Shown: positions 1 to 9,753, numbered from the stretch's first letter. The stretch: 49,210 bases of DNA from a bacterium (GCA_029571125.1 JAKPTH010000341.1:1-49210), one strand, 5' to 3'. Program-made: numbers and translations. Notes: generated by a model from the letters alone, not told the origin.

Positions 1-152
1 ATCGGCCATATATCCTCCATGAATATAACCTTTTTAGAAATAATTGCTTTCATCATAATAACATTTTTATTTTACATTGACAAGTCAAATTAAAAGTGTT
101 ATTATATTTTTTATTATATCGTGAAAAACTATGAATTCAGAATGATTTACCG

Positions 153-524
153 ATGCTCTACCCGATAAAAAAATATCTGCTGATTACGGCCGGATTAATA
201 TCGACCGCGCTCGCGGTTATAGGGATTTTTCTTCCGCTGCTGCCGACCACGCCATTTCTGCTTCTGGCGGCGGCCTGTTTCGTGCGCAGTTCGGATTCGC
301 TGTACCACAGGCTTATGACGCACAGGATATTCGGAGAATATATAAAAAACTATACCGAACGGCGCGCGATCGCATTAAAAACAAAAATCACGGCGCTGGC
401 TTTTTTATGGCTAACCATTAGCTATTCGGCTTTTTTTGTAATCAAGATATTTTACGTTAAGCTGGCGTTATTAGTCATAGCGGCGTGCGTCACATGGCAC
501 ATATTGAGCTTTAAAACCATTTGA
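153..524 (+). CDS. DUF454/YbaN-like inner membrane protein
   Basis: ORF 123 aa; GIFLPLLPTTPFLLLAAACFVRSS followed by two C-terminal hydrophobic helices, typical of the DUF454 family. Confidence 0.85.
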   Translation: MLYPIKKYLLITAGLISTALAVIGIFLPLLPTTPFLLLAAACFVRSSDSLYHRLMTHRIFGEYIKNYTERRAIALKTKITALAFLWLTISYSAFFVIKIFYVKLALLVIAACVTWHILSFKTI

Positions 525-559
525 TTGAAAAGCTGCGCCCCTCAACGCCAAACCAACCT

Positions 560-2296
560 TTACTTCGCTCTCTGACGGTTCTGATAATACCAGAGATAGT
601 CGTTATAAAGCTTTTTCGCCGATTCGCTTTCGATATTAGGAGAAAAATAATGGTTGAAATCGAAGCATATTATCTTTGAGACGTATTTGTACTCAGAATC
701 TATCTGCGCTTTCATCGTTTGAAAATCGGTGCCTTCGGCGCCGAACTCTTCGTTAAGCGGCGTGGTGCGGTGAAAAACTTCGGCATTGGCCCAGGCCGTA
801 ATTCCGATCTCGTTGCAGGCCGAAGCGATGGCGCCGAGATCTTCATCTATTTTTTTCAACTGGTCGGTCGTGCCTCCGACGCCGTCCTGCCATGCGCAAA
901 TGTCTATTTTAGCTCTTGAAAGCATCGTTTTATAATATTTTTTAAGAACCTCGCCCGGAAGCGATTTTGCGCGCCCCGGCCGTATGCAGGTGAAAGGCGA
1001 TATCATCGACAGAAGTTCGGGTTTTTCCGTTTTGGCGGCCTTGACTATCGCGGCGTAAAAATCGCCGAGGGCGCCCGGAAGGCTTAGAGTGTTATCTTCG
1101 TAGGGGATGTAAACGCCGACGAAAGACTTATGGCCTTTGAATTTTTTTACAAGCCGTGACGTATATTCGGCGACAGTCTTGCTTTCTTTTTCAAGCCATA
1201 ACGGATTGAATTTCGCTCCGACATACCACATCGTCGATTCGTCGAGCATCGTGCCTACAAAAACGTCCATTTCAAGGGCGTCGGCGGCCGTTAAAAATCT
1301 TTCGGTGGCCGGCGAAAGGTCCGTGCCGTCGGATTGATTGAATTGTATGATTGCGGTATCCATGCCGATTTTTTTCATCGCGGCTATTTCTTTTTTCCAG
1401 TATTCGACCGGATAATCTTTTTCATCGTTATGCCCGCCCGAAAATTGAAAAAAAGCGCCTGTTATTAAAGGAGCGCAGCCCGAATTAATGACGGGGCCGT
1501 CATTATCGGAACCGCCGGAAGCGGTTTCGAATAAAGAAGAGGCCGCAAGCCTTGCCCTGGCGAAGTTATATTCCGCCGACGCTTTCGCGCAGGCCAATTT
1601 AGCGGCTAATTTGGCGAATGGATTCGTCCAGGCGATACCGTCGTACTTGTTTTCCGCATGAATCATCGCCGCATAAGCCTTTGAATAAGCGTCATTCAAT
1701 TCGCATTTCTTTTTAAGCGCCGACGCTTTTTTTTGTATTCCGGCGCCGGAAGCGACCTGCGATTTAATTAAAATATCGAATACCGCGGCGGCTTTTGCAT
1801 ATTCTTTTCTGGCCATGTAAGCCTCACCCAGGGCAAGACGCGCCTCGCCGGCTTCGGCGCCCTCCGCGGAAGCGAGGGCCTCTTCGAGCCTGGCTATAGC
1901 CGAATCTTTCTGGGCGGGCGTTTCAGCCGAGCGCAGTTGCGATATTATGCTTTGAATATCAAGCCGGTTTTCAGGCTCCGCGACCTGAGCGCCGGAGTAA
2001 TCTTCGGGCTGCGCCGGCGATTTGACATCTTCGTATGAATTTTCGGGTTTAAGGCCGCCCGAGATCAGTTTGCGGTACGCTTCGAGATCTTTTAAATACC
2101 GGCTTGTGCATATTCTGAGCCGCTGTTCGTCGAGGCCGCGCGCGGCGGCGTCTTTAAACTCGGCATAACTTTTTATATAGCGTTCATAGGCCGCCCTCAC
2201 GTTTTGAGCGTCATTACAGAAACCAATAGAGGCAAGGTTTATAATAACCAACAGCAGCGAGCCGGAAAATATATTTATAATTTTGTGAATTTTCAT
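560..2296 (-). CDS. Exported protein with TPR-like N-terminal region and DUF4434-like (glycoside-hydrolase-like TIM barrel) C-terminal domain
   Basis: N-terminal signal-like hydrophobic segment; Ala-rich helical repeats; C-terminal ITGAFFQFSGGHNDEKDYPVEYWKKEIAAMKKIGMDTAIIQF and FDFNHYFSPN motifs. Confidence 0.6.
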   Translation of the reverse strand: MKIHKIINIFSGSLLLVIINLASIGFCNDAQNVRAAYERYIKSYAEFKDAAARGLDEQRLRICTSRYLKDLEAYRKLISGGLKPENSYEDVKSPAQPEDYSGAQVAEPENRLDIQSIISQLRSAETPAQKDSAIARLEEALASAEGAEAGEARLALGEAYMARKEYAKAAAVFDILIKSQVASGAGIQKKASALKKKCELNDAYSKAYAAMIHAENKYDGIAWTNPFAKLAAKLACAKASAEYNFARARLAASSLFETASGGSDNDGPVINSGCAPLITGAFFQFSGGHNDEKDYPVEYWKKEIAAMKKIGMDTAIIQFNQSDGTDLSPATERFLTAADALEMDVFVGTMLDESTMWYVGAKFNPLWLEKESKTVAEYTSRLVKKFKGHKSFVGVYIPYEDNTLSLPGALGDFYAAIVKAAKTEKPELLSMISPFTCIRPGRAKSLPGEVLKKYYKTMLSRAKIDICAWQDGVGGTTDQLKKIDEDLGAIASACNEIGITAWANAEVFHRTTPLNEEFGAEGTDFQTMKAQIDSEYKYVSKIICFDFNHYFSPNIESESAKKLYNDYLWYYQNRQRAK

Positions 2297-2421
2297 ATAG
2301 CTTCTCCAATCGTTAAATAAACGTTAATATCTATAAATTATACTACCAAAAAGAAATCCTGTCAATATTTCGGTTTCGGCCGAGCAATCCCGCATAATCG
2401 ATTACCTGCGCAGATTTGGCG

Positions 2422-2450
2422 TTGACAAGTCTTAAATAAAATGTTAAGAT
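2422..2450 (+). promoter_or_regulatory. sigma70-type promoter for the methyltransferase gene
   Basis: TTGACA (2422-2427), 17-nt spacer, TAAGAT (2445-2450). Confidence 0.7.
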
Positions 2451-2535
2451 AAAAAATGATAAATCTTAATTTTTGAATCGCGAATCGCCTGCAGGCGCTA
2501 ATAAAAATTTATTTTATAAAATAAAAGGACTCCTT

Positions 2536-3303
2536 ATGAAAACGCCAAAAGAGCTCTGGGAAGAAAAAGCGAAAACATTTCCGGTTTATGACGAAGACGA
2601 CGCCGAAGATATTAAATTCATAGAAAAAGTCATCGGCGCGGCGTGCGACCGGGGCCCCGACATAAAAGGCAAATATATCTTAGATATAGGCTGCGGCACC
2701 GGGCGCCACACGCTCAGCCTGGCGCGGAAAGCCGCCGGCGTTCACGGCGTGGACATTTCCGAAGACATGGTCCGCGTGCTTAAAAACACCCGCGACAAAT
2801 ACGGCTTCAAAAACGTAACGGCCGAAACGCTCGACTGGAAAGAAGCTTGCATAGAAAAAACCGGATGGCTGAAAAAATTCGATATCGCCTGGGCCGCCAT
2901 GACGGGCGCTATAAACACGGCGGAAGACGTCGCGAGAATGAATATGTGCGCCAGAGAATGGGCGGTCTGCATAGCCTGGGGCCGCAAACGAGAAAACATC
3001 GTATTGCAGGAAACGTTCGCCGCTCACGGCGCAGAATTAAAGCTTCCTCCGGGGCTCGGCGAGGTAAAAACCGCCCTGGACGAACTCGCTATAGATCACC
3101 GCATAGATTATATAGAAAATTCCTGGAGTTTCGAAGGAACCCGGGAAGAAGCCGCCGCCGATTTGATATGGCACCTTAAAATGAGCCGGATCGAGCCTGA
3201 CGAAAAAAAAGTTTACGCCATAGTGGATCAAAATAAGAAAAACGGAATATACGGCCATTCCACCACTATGGAAATGGCCGTTATAAGGTGGAAACTCAAG
3301 TAA
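2536..3303 (+). CDS. Class I SAM-dependent methyltransferase (start revised from 2473 to ATG 2536)
   Basis: ILDIGCGTGRHTLSLARKA motif I; ATG 2536 preceded by AAAAGGA; adjacent to a FecBCD/TBDR cluster. Confidence 0.85.
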   Translation: MKTPKELWEEKAKTFPVYDEDDAEDIKFIEKVIGAACDRGPDIKGKYILDIGCGTGRHTLSLARKAAGVHGVDISEDMVRVLKNTRDKYGFKNVTAETLDWKEACIEKTGWLKKFDIAWAAMTGAINTAEDVARMNMCAREWAVCIAWGRKRENIVLQETFAAHGAELKLPPGLGEVKTALDELAIDHRIDYIENSWSFEGTREEAAADLIWHLKMSRIEPDEKKVYAIVDQNKKNGIYGHSTTMEMAVIRWKLK

Positions 3304-3313
3304 TTTAAACCGG

Positions 3314-4063
3314 TTAATTTATCACCACGATTTTTCCGCCGTCGATATCGTATATTTTTGAGTCCACCGAATACAGCGAGTCTATATTTTCCTTGGTCAC
3401 GGCCGATATATTAGAATCCGCAAATATTTTCCCGTTTTTGATCATAACGAATTTCGCGGCGTACTTAACCGCCAGGTTCATATCATGAATGGCCGCTATC
3501 GTTATTATATTCAATTTTTCCGTTATATTTTTTATCAATTTCATCATCTCGACCTGATTTTTAAGGTCGAGATGGTTGGTGGGCTCGTCGAGCAGCAGCA
3601 CTTTCGGCTCCTGCGCGAGAGATCGAGCCAGAATCACCTTCTGCAGCTCTCCTCCGCTTAAATTGTCGCAGCGTTTCATGGCGATATCGGATATGCAAGC
3701 CAGATGAATCGCTTCCTCGGTCTTTTCGAGGTCTTTTTTACGGGCGCGAAAGTTCATGTGCCGCCTGCGGCCCAGGAGCACCGCATCGAAAACGCTGCAC
3801 GGCGGAGGCGCCTGAGCCTGAGGCATATATGCGGTAAAACCTTCGGCGTGCGGCCTGCATTTTACGCCGGATGCCGGGTCGTTATATTCGATGGCGCCGG
3901 CATGAGGCGCCAGCACGCCCGCGGCGCATTTTAAAAGAGTGGATTTTCCGCAGCCGTTAGGGCCGACAAGCGCGCATAACTTACCGGGCTGCGCGCTAAA
4001 AGTGATATTTTCAAGCACGTCGCGGCGCGAATATCTGAAGAACAAACCTTCGAAAACCAGCAT
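3314..4063 (-). CDS. FecE/FepC-type ABC transporter ATP-binding protein
   Basis: Walker A GPNGCGKSTLLK, signature LSGGELQKV, Walker B VLLLDEPTNHLD. Confidence 0.93.
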   Translation of the reverse strand: MLVFEGLFFRYSRRDVLENITFSAQPGKLCALVGPNGCGKSTLLKCAAGVLAPHAGAIEYNDPASGVKCRPHAEGFTAYMPQAQAPPPCSVFDAVLLGRRRHMNFRARKKDLEKTEEAIHLACISDIAMKRCDNLSGGELQKVILARSLAQEPKVLLLDEPTNHLDLKNQVEMMKLIKNITEKLNIITIAAIHDMNLAVKYAAKFVMIKNGKIFADSNISAVTKENIDSLYSVDSKIYDIDGGKIVVIN

Positions 4064-4064
4064 T

Positions 4065-5144
4065 TCAAATCCCCCTGTCGCCTTTTATGAGAATATATAA
4101 AAAGAGCGGCGCGCCCGCGAAAGCAGTTACGATCCCCACCGGCAGCACCTGCGGAGCGAGCGCGGAACGCGCTATAAGATCCGAAGCGAGAAGCGTGAAC
4201 GCGCCCAGCAAAGCCGAATAGGCAGTTAAATAGCGGTAGTCGCCGGCTACAAATATTCGTACCGTATGCGGCGCGATAAGCCCGACGAAACCGATAACGC
4301 CGACAAACGCTGTAACTGCTGCAGAAACCAGAGAAGCCAGAAGCATCGTCGTGATCCGCAGCCGCTTCACGTTCACTCCCAGCCCGGCGGCGGTTTCATC
4401 GCCCCATTCGAGGGCGTTGTAATCCCAGCTTTTAGATATAAAATAAGCGAACGCCAGTGAAAAAACCGTCACTATTACTGCCAATTCGCCGTAACCCGCC
4501 TTGCCGACGTCGCCGAAGGTCCAGAAAAGCGCCGAGGAAAGCTGTATATCGGTCGCGAAATACTGCATAAGCATGGTAAGCGCTCCGAACAATGAATTAA
4601 GCGCCACGCCGGCCAGAATCAGCCCGAGAGGGCCTACATTTTTAAAACCCGAAAGCGCAAGTATGAAAGCGGTAGATATAAGAGCGCCCGCGAACGCGCA
4701 AAAAGCTATCGAATACGGATGCATTTGCGCATAAGCCGCTGACGGCGAGGCGGAAGAATAATTTTTAAGAAATATTATGGCGAACGAAGCGCCGAACGCC
4801 GCGCCCTGCGATATTCCTATAGTAAAAGGCGTGGCCAGAGGGTTTTTCAAAACATTCTGAGTGACCGCTCCGGCCGAACCGAGCGCCGCGCCGCAGAAAG
4901 CGGCGGCGAGAGTCCGTGGCATCCTGAGGTTCCACAGCACGTAACCGGCGCCGGCCGTATCGTCAAAAGAGACGAGCGCCCTAAAAACATCTCCCGGGCC
5001 GCATTCGAACTGACCGTATAAAAACGAAGCCGCGGCGGCGCAGAAAAGCGCGAGGGCTATAAAAGCTCCGGTTATAAGTTTTGAAGCGCCTGCCGCGGCG
5101 TAACTTTCAATCACGCATCCTTCAAGGTTTTTCAATTTCAACAC
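4065..5144 (-). CDS. FecCD-family permease
   Basis: LRMPRTLAAAFCGAALGSAGAVTQNVLKNPLATPFTIGISQGAAFGA; GFVGLIAPHTVRIFV. Confidence 0.93.
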   Translation of the reverse strand: MLKLKNLEGCVIESYAAAGASKLITGAFIALALFCAAAASFLYGQFECGPGDVFRALVSFDDTAGAGYVLWNLRMPRTLAAAFCGAALGSAGAVTQNVLKNPLATPFTIGISQGAAFGASFAIIFLKNYSSASPSAAYAQMHPYSIAFCAFAGALISTAFILALSGFKNVGPLGLILAGVALNSLFGALTMLMQYFATDIQLSSALFWTFGDVGKAGYGELAVIVTVFSLAFAYFISKSWDYNALEWGDETAAGLGVNVKRLRITTMLLASLVSAAVTAFVGVIGFVGLIAPHTVRIFVAGDYRYLTAYSALLGAFTLLASDLIARSALAPQVLPVGIVTAFAGAPLFLYILIKGDRGI

Positions 5145-6261
5145 CGCCCGGCGTAAATTCGAGCCGCGAAAAAGCCCGGTATTCGGAATTCATAACGTCA
5201 TAGCATCTTTCGCCGCAAAATTTTTCAAATATTTCGCCGGCTTTTACCGCGGGATCGATATCTTTAAAAGCTTCAGGATTTATAATCTTTCCGACGAAGT
5301 AGGAATTGGCGTAAATAACTTCGACATTCAAATTATAAAAAACCGAAGGCAGGCACATATAAACTTTTTTATTTTTAACCGCTGAAAGTCTTGAAAAATA
5401 TTTCGGATTGGCGGCGTAATCTTCTCGAACCATTTCAAGGCCGGCCGCATCGATAAAAATATATTCGGGGTCATAAACGAGCAATTTCTCGCGGTCGAGA
5501 AAAATATGGCTGTTTTTAGATAACCCTGAAACCACGTTATGGGCTCCGGCCGAGGTAAAAGGGAGATACATCGAATCGGTGCTGGCGATCCCCTGCCGGC
5601 CGCGAAAGGAAACCGCGCCAATATAGCATCGGGGGCGGGCGTCTTTTTTAATCAGCCCGGCGCGCTTTTTAAGGTCTTCTCCGAGAGTTCTGGCGTAAGA
5701 GGCCAGTTCGACCGCGCGGGTTTCGCGGCCGATAGCACGTGCCGCGACGGTCAGCGCGTCGAAAAAATATTTTTCATCGAACCAGTTTTTATCGCCATAA
5801 CCGAGCGATATGACCTTGACGCCGCTCTGCCTTTCCAGCAGAGCCGCAGCGTCTTTATCGCAGAACGCCTCGAATATCAGTTCGGGCCCGAGCGATATTA
5901 TTTTTTCCACGTCGTGCGGCTTGTTCACCCCGCCTTCGCCTATAACGCCGAGCCCGGCGAAAGTTTCTTCGCAAGCTATGGTATAAGGGCGCGTTTTAAT
6001 GTAATTTTTATCTATATTCTCTATGCCGCAGAGCTTATCGGCGGCGCGAAGATATGCTATAAAACGAGAAGCGGAATTCACCGCGATCACTTTATCGGCG
6101 GTTTTTTTTAGAACGGCTTCACGGCCGGCCATATCGGTTATTTTTATTTCTTCGGCGGCCGGCGAAGGTGCGCAAAAGACGGCGCGCGTAGAAAAATCGA
6201 GCCATAATAAAGCAAATAAAGTTAACGCTAAAGAATAAAACCATTTTTTATAATTATTCAT
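5122..6261 (-). CDS. Periplasmic metal-chelate-binding protein (FecB/BtuF-type)
   Basis: Signal-like N-terminus; ITDMAGREAVLKKTADKVIAV ... YDPEYIFIDAAG; 23-nt overlap with the permease ORF. Confidence 0.88.
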   Translation of the reverse strand: MNNYKKWFYSLALTLFALLWLDFSTRAVFCAPSPAAEEIKITDMAGREAVLKKTADKVIAVNSASRFIAYLRAADKLCGIENIDKNYIKTRPYTIACEETFAGLGVIGEGGVNKPHDVEKIISLGPELIFEAFCDKDAAALLERQSGVKVISLGYGDKNWFDEKYFFDALTVAARAIGRETRAVELASYARTLGEDLKKRAGLIKKDARPRCYIGAVSFRGRQGIASTDSMYLPFTSAGAHNVVSGLSKNSHIFLDREKLLVYDPEYIFIDAAGLEMVREDYAANPKYFSRLSAVKNKKVYMCLPSVFYNLNVEVIYANSYFVGKIINPEAFKDIDPAVKAGEIFEKFCGERCYDVMNSEYRAFSRLEFTPGGVEIEKP

Positions 6262-6271
6262 AAGGCCTCCT

Positions 6272-8419
6272 TTAAAAATCAGCTTTCATAGAAACGCCGA
6301 GCGTACGGCCCATAAGAGGATAACCGTATTTTTCCTCGTATTTTTTATCAAAAATGTTATCGACGAATATCTCCGCCTGGCAGCCGCGTTCAAGCGGAAT
6401 TTTAACTCCGGCGTCGAATGTGGTGAATGAATCCACTTTTACGAGACGGTTGACGTTTTTACCGAACGTATAAATCTGGTCCTGGCTTCCGACGTAACGA
6501 GCTCCTATCGAAAGAACCGAGTCTCGAAAATTTTTAAGCTTGCGTTCATAAGATAAATTCAGCTTGAATTTCGGCATGGAATCCAGGCCGTTCAAGAGAT
6601 TATTTGTATCGAACAAGTCGCCCGTCTTAGAACTCCTTTGCCACGTAGCGTTAGCGTTAACATTCGACAGCGGGCCGAACGCCTTATTCGCTTCAATCGA
6701 AAAACCTTTGATCCCGACCGAATCTATATTATAAATTCCGCTCCAGTCGGTTTCGAAACGCGGCATAATATAGTCGCTTATCTTGTAAGAATAAGCCGTA
6801 GCGCGTACATTATCGGCTTTATTGAAGTTTTTGCGATAAGATATTTCGGCGGCCTTGTTTCGTTCGGTTTTCAATTCGGGAAGAACTATCGGAATTCTAA
6901 CGTTTCCAATGACCTTAACGGCGTTCTGCGCCCAGTATATTTCGGGAAGCCCCGGAGTGCGCTCGGCGTGGTAGGCCGAGACGGAAACGCTCTGGCCGCC
7001 GGAAAAATCGTATTGCGCGCTGAATTTAGGCACGGCCCCGGAGCCGCTCAATTCCCTCGTGGACGGGGTTAACGAACCGATTATATAATCGTAGCGGCGA
7101 AGGCCCGCGGTAACGCTAAACCTGTCGTTTATGCGCGATACATTCTGAATGTAATAATTCTGATTACATCCTTCGTTGTTCGGTGTTGTTCCGGTGTATA
7201 TTCTTCCGTTATAAACGTTATCTACATAGTTGACCGTTATATCGCCGTTGGCTATTATCTTCCGCTCGGCGCCGAAAGTCGTTTCATTTCTGCCGTCGAT
7301 TTTAACGATCTGCACCGAGCTTCCGCAACTCCTGTCGGATTCGACCGTTCTGTCTAAAACGAGATGGCCGTCGGCGGTAGAGAAGTTTTTTTCTTTGCGG
7401 TCTTCTCTATTCATGTAATGTTTAATTTCAAAATAGCCGTTATGGAAAGGATGGTTATAAGCAAGGTCGTACAGATATTTATCCTTGTCCCAGCGAGCGC
7501 CGGGGCCTATATTGGCGATATTATTGATTCCGCTTCCGCTAATCGTTTCACCCAGCGACAGAGGATAGTCTTCATTGATTTTACGGTTAAAAAGAGGATT
7601 ATCGCAATCGAGCGAACGGCGGTTATTTCTGATGAAGCCCCGGCGCGTGTTCGAATACTGGCCGCCAAAAGAAAGCTTCGCCCCACGCGGCATATCGTAA
7701 TAAAGAAAAATCGAGCCGTTTTTACCTGTAAAATCGTTGTTCCATAAAAATTCCGGAGTTTTGCGGCGGCTTGCGGAAAGAACGTATCCGAGCCGGTTAT
7801 TTTTTCCGCTATGGCTGATTTTGAAGTTATCGCTCGCGCCGGTTGCTTCATTTTTAGCTCCCATGGAGTAAAGCGTAGTTTCAGGCCGGCCGCTTTTCGG
7901 TTTTCTGGTTATTATATTCACGGCGCCGCCGATGGCGTTATTGCCGTAAAGCGCCGAACTTCCGCCTTTTATAATCTCTATTTTCTCGATATCGTCGAGC
8001 GGTATGCCGCTCCAGTCTATATAATATCCGCCCACTATCCCCGAAGCGGTAAGCGGCCTGCCGTTGACGTTAAGCATTATACGGTTACGCGAGAGCCCTC
8101 GAATCGATATGATATCTCCCGTGTCGCCGGCCGCCGCGGTACGTTTGATATCGACTTCGGGTCCGAATTTTAACACATCCGCGACATTTATATTTTTACC
8201 CCGTTCGATGATTTTTTTGCCTATATTATTTTTAGAAATCTCATCTGAAATGGGATCGCCTGTAATCACTATTTCATCCAGCGTCAGCTCTAACGGCTGA
8301 GAAGCCCAAACCAAACCCGGCCGTAACGCAATGGACAAAACCGACAAAATCATTAAAGCCGAATATACGAGAACCTTATTACTCGCTGAATATATTTTTT
8401 TTATTATATATCTTTTCAT
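6272..8419 (-). CDS. TonB-dependent outer-membrane receptor (start revised from 8494 to ATG 8419)
   Basis: Plug domain DIISIRGLSRNRIMLNVNGRPLTAS ... IEKIEIIKGGSSALYGNNAIGGAVNIITRK; C-terminal aromatic residue (MKADF). Confidence 0.93.
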   Translation of the reverse strand: MKRYIIKKIYSASNKVLVYSALMILSVLSIALRPGLVWASQPLELTLDEIVITGDPISDEISKNNIGKKIIERGKNINVADVLKFGPEVDIKRTAAAGDTGDIISIRGLSRNRIMLNVNGRPLTASGIVGGYYIDWSGIPLDDIEKIEIIKGGSSALYGNNAIGGAVNIITRKPKSGRPETTLYSMGAKNEATGASDNFKISHSGKNNRLGYVLSASRRKTPEFLWNNDFTGKNGSIFLYYDMPRGAKLSFGGQYSNTRRGFIRNNRRSLDCDNPLFNRKINEDYPLSLGETISGSGINNIANIGPGARWDKDKYLYDLAYNHPFHNGYFEIKHYMNREDRKEKNFSTADGHLVLDRTVESDRSCGSSVQIVKIDGRNETTFGAERKIIANGDITVNYVDNVYNGRIYTGTTPNNEGCNQNYYIQNVSRINDRFSVTAGLRRYDYIIGSLTPSTRELSGSGAVPKFSAQYDFSGGQSVSVSAYHAERTPGLPEIYWAQNAVKVIGNVRIPIVLPELKTERNKAAEISYRKNFNKADNVRATAYSYKISDYIMPRFETDWSGIYNIDSVGIKGFSIEANKAFGPLSNVNANATWQRSSKTGDLFDTNNLLNGLDSMPKFKLNLSYERKLKNFRDSVLSIGARYVGSQDQIYTFGKNVNRLVKVDSFTTFDAGVKIPLERGCQAEIFVDNIFDKKYEEKYGYPLMGRTLGVSMKADF

Positions 8420-8609
8420 TATACACCTCAAAATAAAATTATAGCGGCACCGAACACCGCCCTGAAACATTTTAATCAAAAGCTCCAGCGGCAATGAAAA
8501 CGCATTTTAAACGCGAATAGCAATGCGCTCGCAGCGCCTGATAAACCGCGTTTTAAAACGTAAAAATTATGAATTTGAATTTTGAATTTTCCGGCAGAGT
8601 ATAAACTGA

Positions 8610-8762
8610 TTATTTTGAAATGCAGTAGTTAAAAAGATTATAATGCATGATTTTAGAAAAAGTGTCGATATTGGGACGCGATTCGGTAGAATCGTCTATG
8701 GTGGCGGCAAGAGCGCAATGGGGGCAAACGGCCGCCCTTAAAAAGTGAGGTTCGGAGCACAT
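8610..8762 (-). CDS. Candidate 50-aa small protein at the head of the TBDR-FecBCD operon: MCSEPHFLRAAVCPHCALAATIDDSTESRPNIDTFSKIMHYNLFNYCISK
   Basis: ATG with AGGAGG 6 nt upstream; consensus-like promoter upstream; absent from the supplied ORF track (below its size cutoff). Confidence 0.6.
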   Translation of the reverse strand: MCSEPHFLRAAVCPHCALAATIDDSTESRPNIDTFSKIMHYNLFNYCISK

Positions 8763-8829
8763 AACGGCCCTCCTGAAAAAAATATCGCTGTTGTTACCGG
8801 CTTATTTCATCCGGATTATCGCAAAGCTA

Positions 8830-8858
8830 ATTTTATCAAAATGTTCTGCGTTTGTCAA
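8830..8858 (-). promoter_or_regulatory. sigma70-type promoter driving the sORF-TBDR-FecBCD operon
   Basis: Minus strand TTGACA (8858-8853), 17-nt spacer, TAAAAT (8835-8830). Confidence 0.7.
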
Positions 8859-8928
8859 TCGCCATTATTCATATTCGCTTTTAAATCTCCGGCCGTAAAA
8901 TAAAATGATTAAAAATTCCGGCCGGGGG

Positions 8929-8958
8929 TTGACAGCCGCGTATTGTTTATGATAAAAT
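8929..8958 (+). promoter_or_regulatory. sigma70-type promoter for the second methyltransferase
   Basis: TTGACA 8929-8934, 18-nt spacer, TAAAAT 8953-8958; followed immediately by an operator-like motif. Confidence 0.6.
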
Positions 8959-9072
8959 CGATAGTAGCGAATGGTAGTATAAATCCATATATAATCTATT
9001 ATTTGTTAAAGTTATAAAGTAATTTATACATCAATAACTCGGTTATAAACATTCCGAAAGGCGGTAACTTAT

Positions 9073-9753
9073 ATGAAATTTTTCGAGCCACACGAATCGA
9101 TGAAAGAATTCTGCAAAACATCGCGCGAATATTTTTTCGAAGGGTATCAGAACATAGCGCGCGAGGCGGCCGAATGGTTCGGATTGCCGGAACTCTCGCC
9201 CGAAGACAGAATACTCGAATTCGGCGGCGGCGAAGGATTCATAAGCGTTTTTCTTTCGAAGCTCTCGCCCGCCAGGTTCGTTTATATCGACAAAAATCCC
9301 CATGCCGCGGAGCTTGCGCGTAAAAATTACGAAGAAGCCGAGATGCTGGGCCGCTCCGACATAATGGTCTGCGAGGTCGAAAAGGCCGAAATTCCTGAAA
9401 ATTCAATTAAATTTATAGTATCGCGCGGCACCATACAATTCACCGAATATAAGAAAACCCTTTCAAACGTCGTGCGGTGGCTCGCCCCCGGCGGCATAGC
9501 TTTTATAGGCTGCGGGTTCGGTCTTAACCTGACCGACGAATACCGTAAAAAAGTAAATGAATTTCTGGCAAAAAAAGAAAAGGAAAACATCGATACTCAG
9601 TCCGATAAATTCGAGGAAGTGATGTTCGAAGGCTACCGGCATCTTATCGATAATTACTTCGACGACCGGCTCGAATACGTAAAGGCGCTGAATCTGAACG
9701 GGTTCTTCTTCGAGATCAAAAAAGCCGAAAGATTAAAAACCCATACGGCATAG
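9073..9753 (+). CDS. Class I SAM-dependent methyltransferase
   Basis: DRILEFGGGEGFISVFLSKLSPARFVYIDKNPHAAELARKN motif I/II; IPENSIKFIVSRGTIQF motif. Confidence 0.85.
   Translation: MKFFEPHESMKEFCKTSREYFFEGYQNIAREAAEWFGLPELSPEDRILEFGGGEGFISVFLSKLSPARFVYIDKNPHAAELARKNYEEAEMLGRSDIMVCEVEKAEIPENSIKFIVSRGTIQFTEYKKTLSNVVRWLAPGGIAFIGCGFGLNLTDEYRKKVNEFLAKKEKENIDTQSDKFEEVMFEGYRHLIDNYFDDRLEYVKALNLNGFFFEIKKAERLKTHTA

Noticed and set aside
719-1337. Short plus-strand ORFs antisense to the DUF4434-like gene
   Set aside because: Shadow ORFs opposite a long coding frame with clear domains; low-complexity Arg/Phe-rich translations without an RBS.
8419-8610. Cobalamin riboswitch in the TBDR leader
   Set aside because: Considered because of the BtuB/FecBCD-like context, but no convincing conserved B12-box core was recognised; an Rfam/Infernal scan would settle it.
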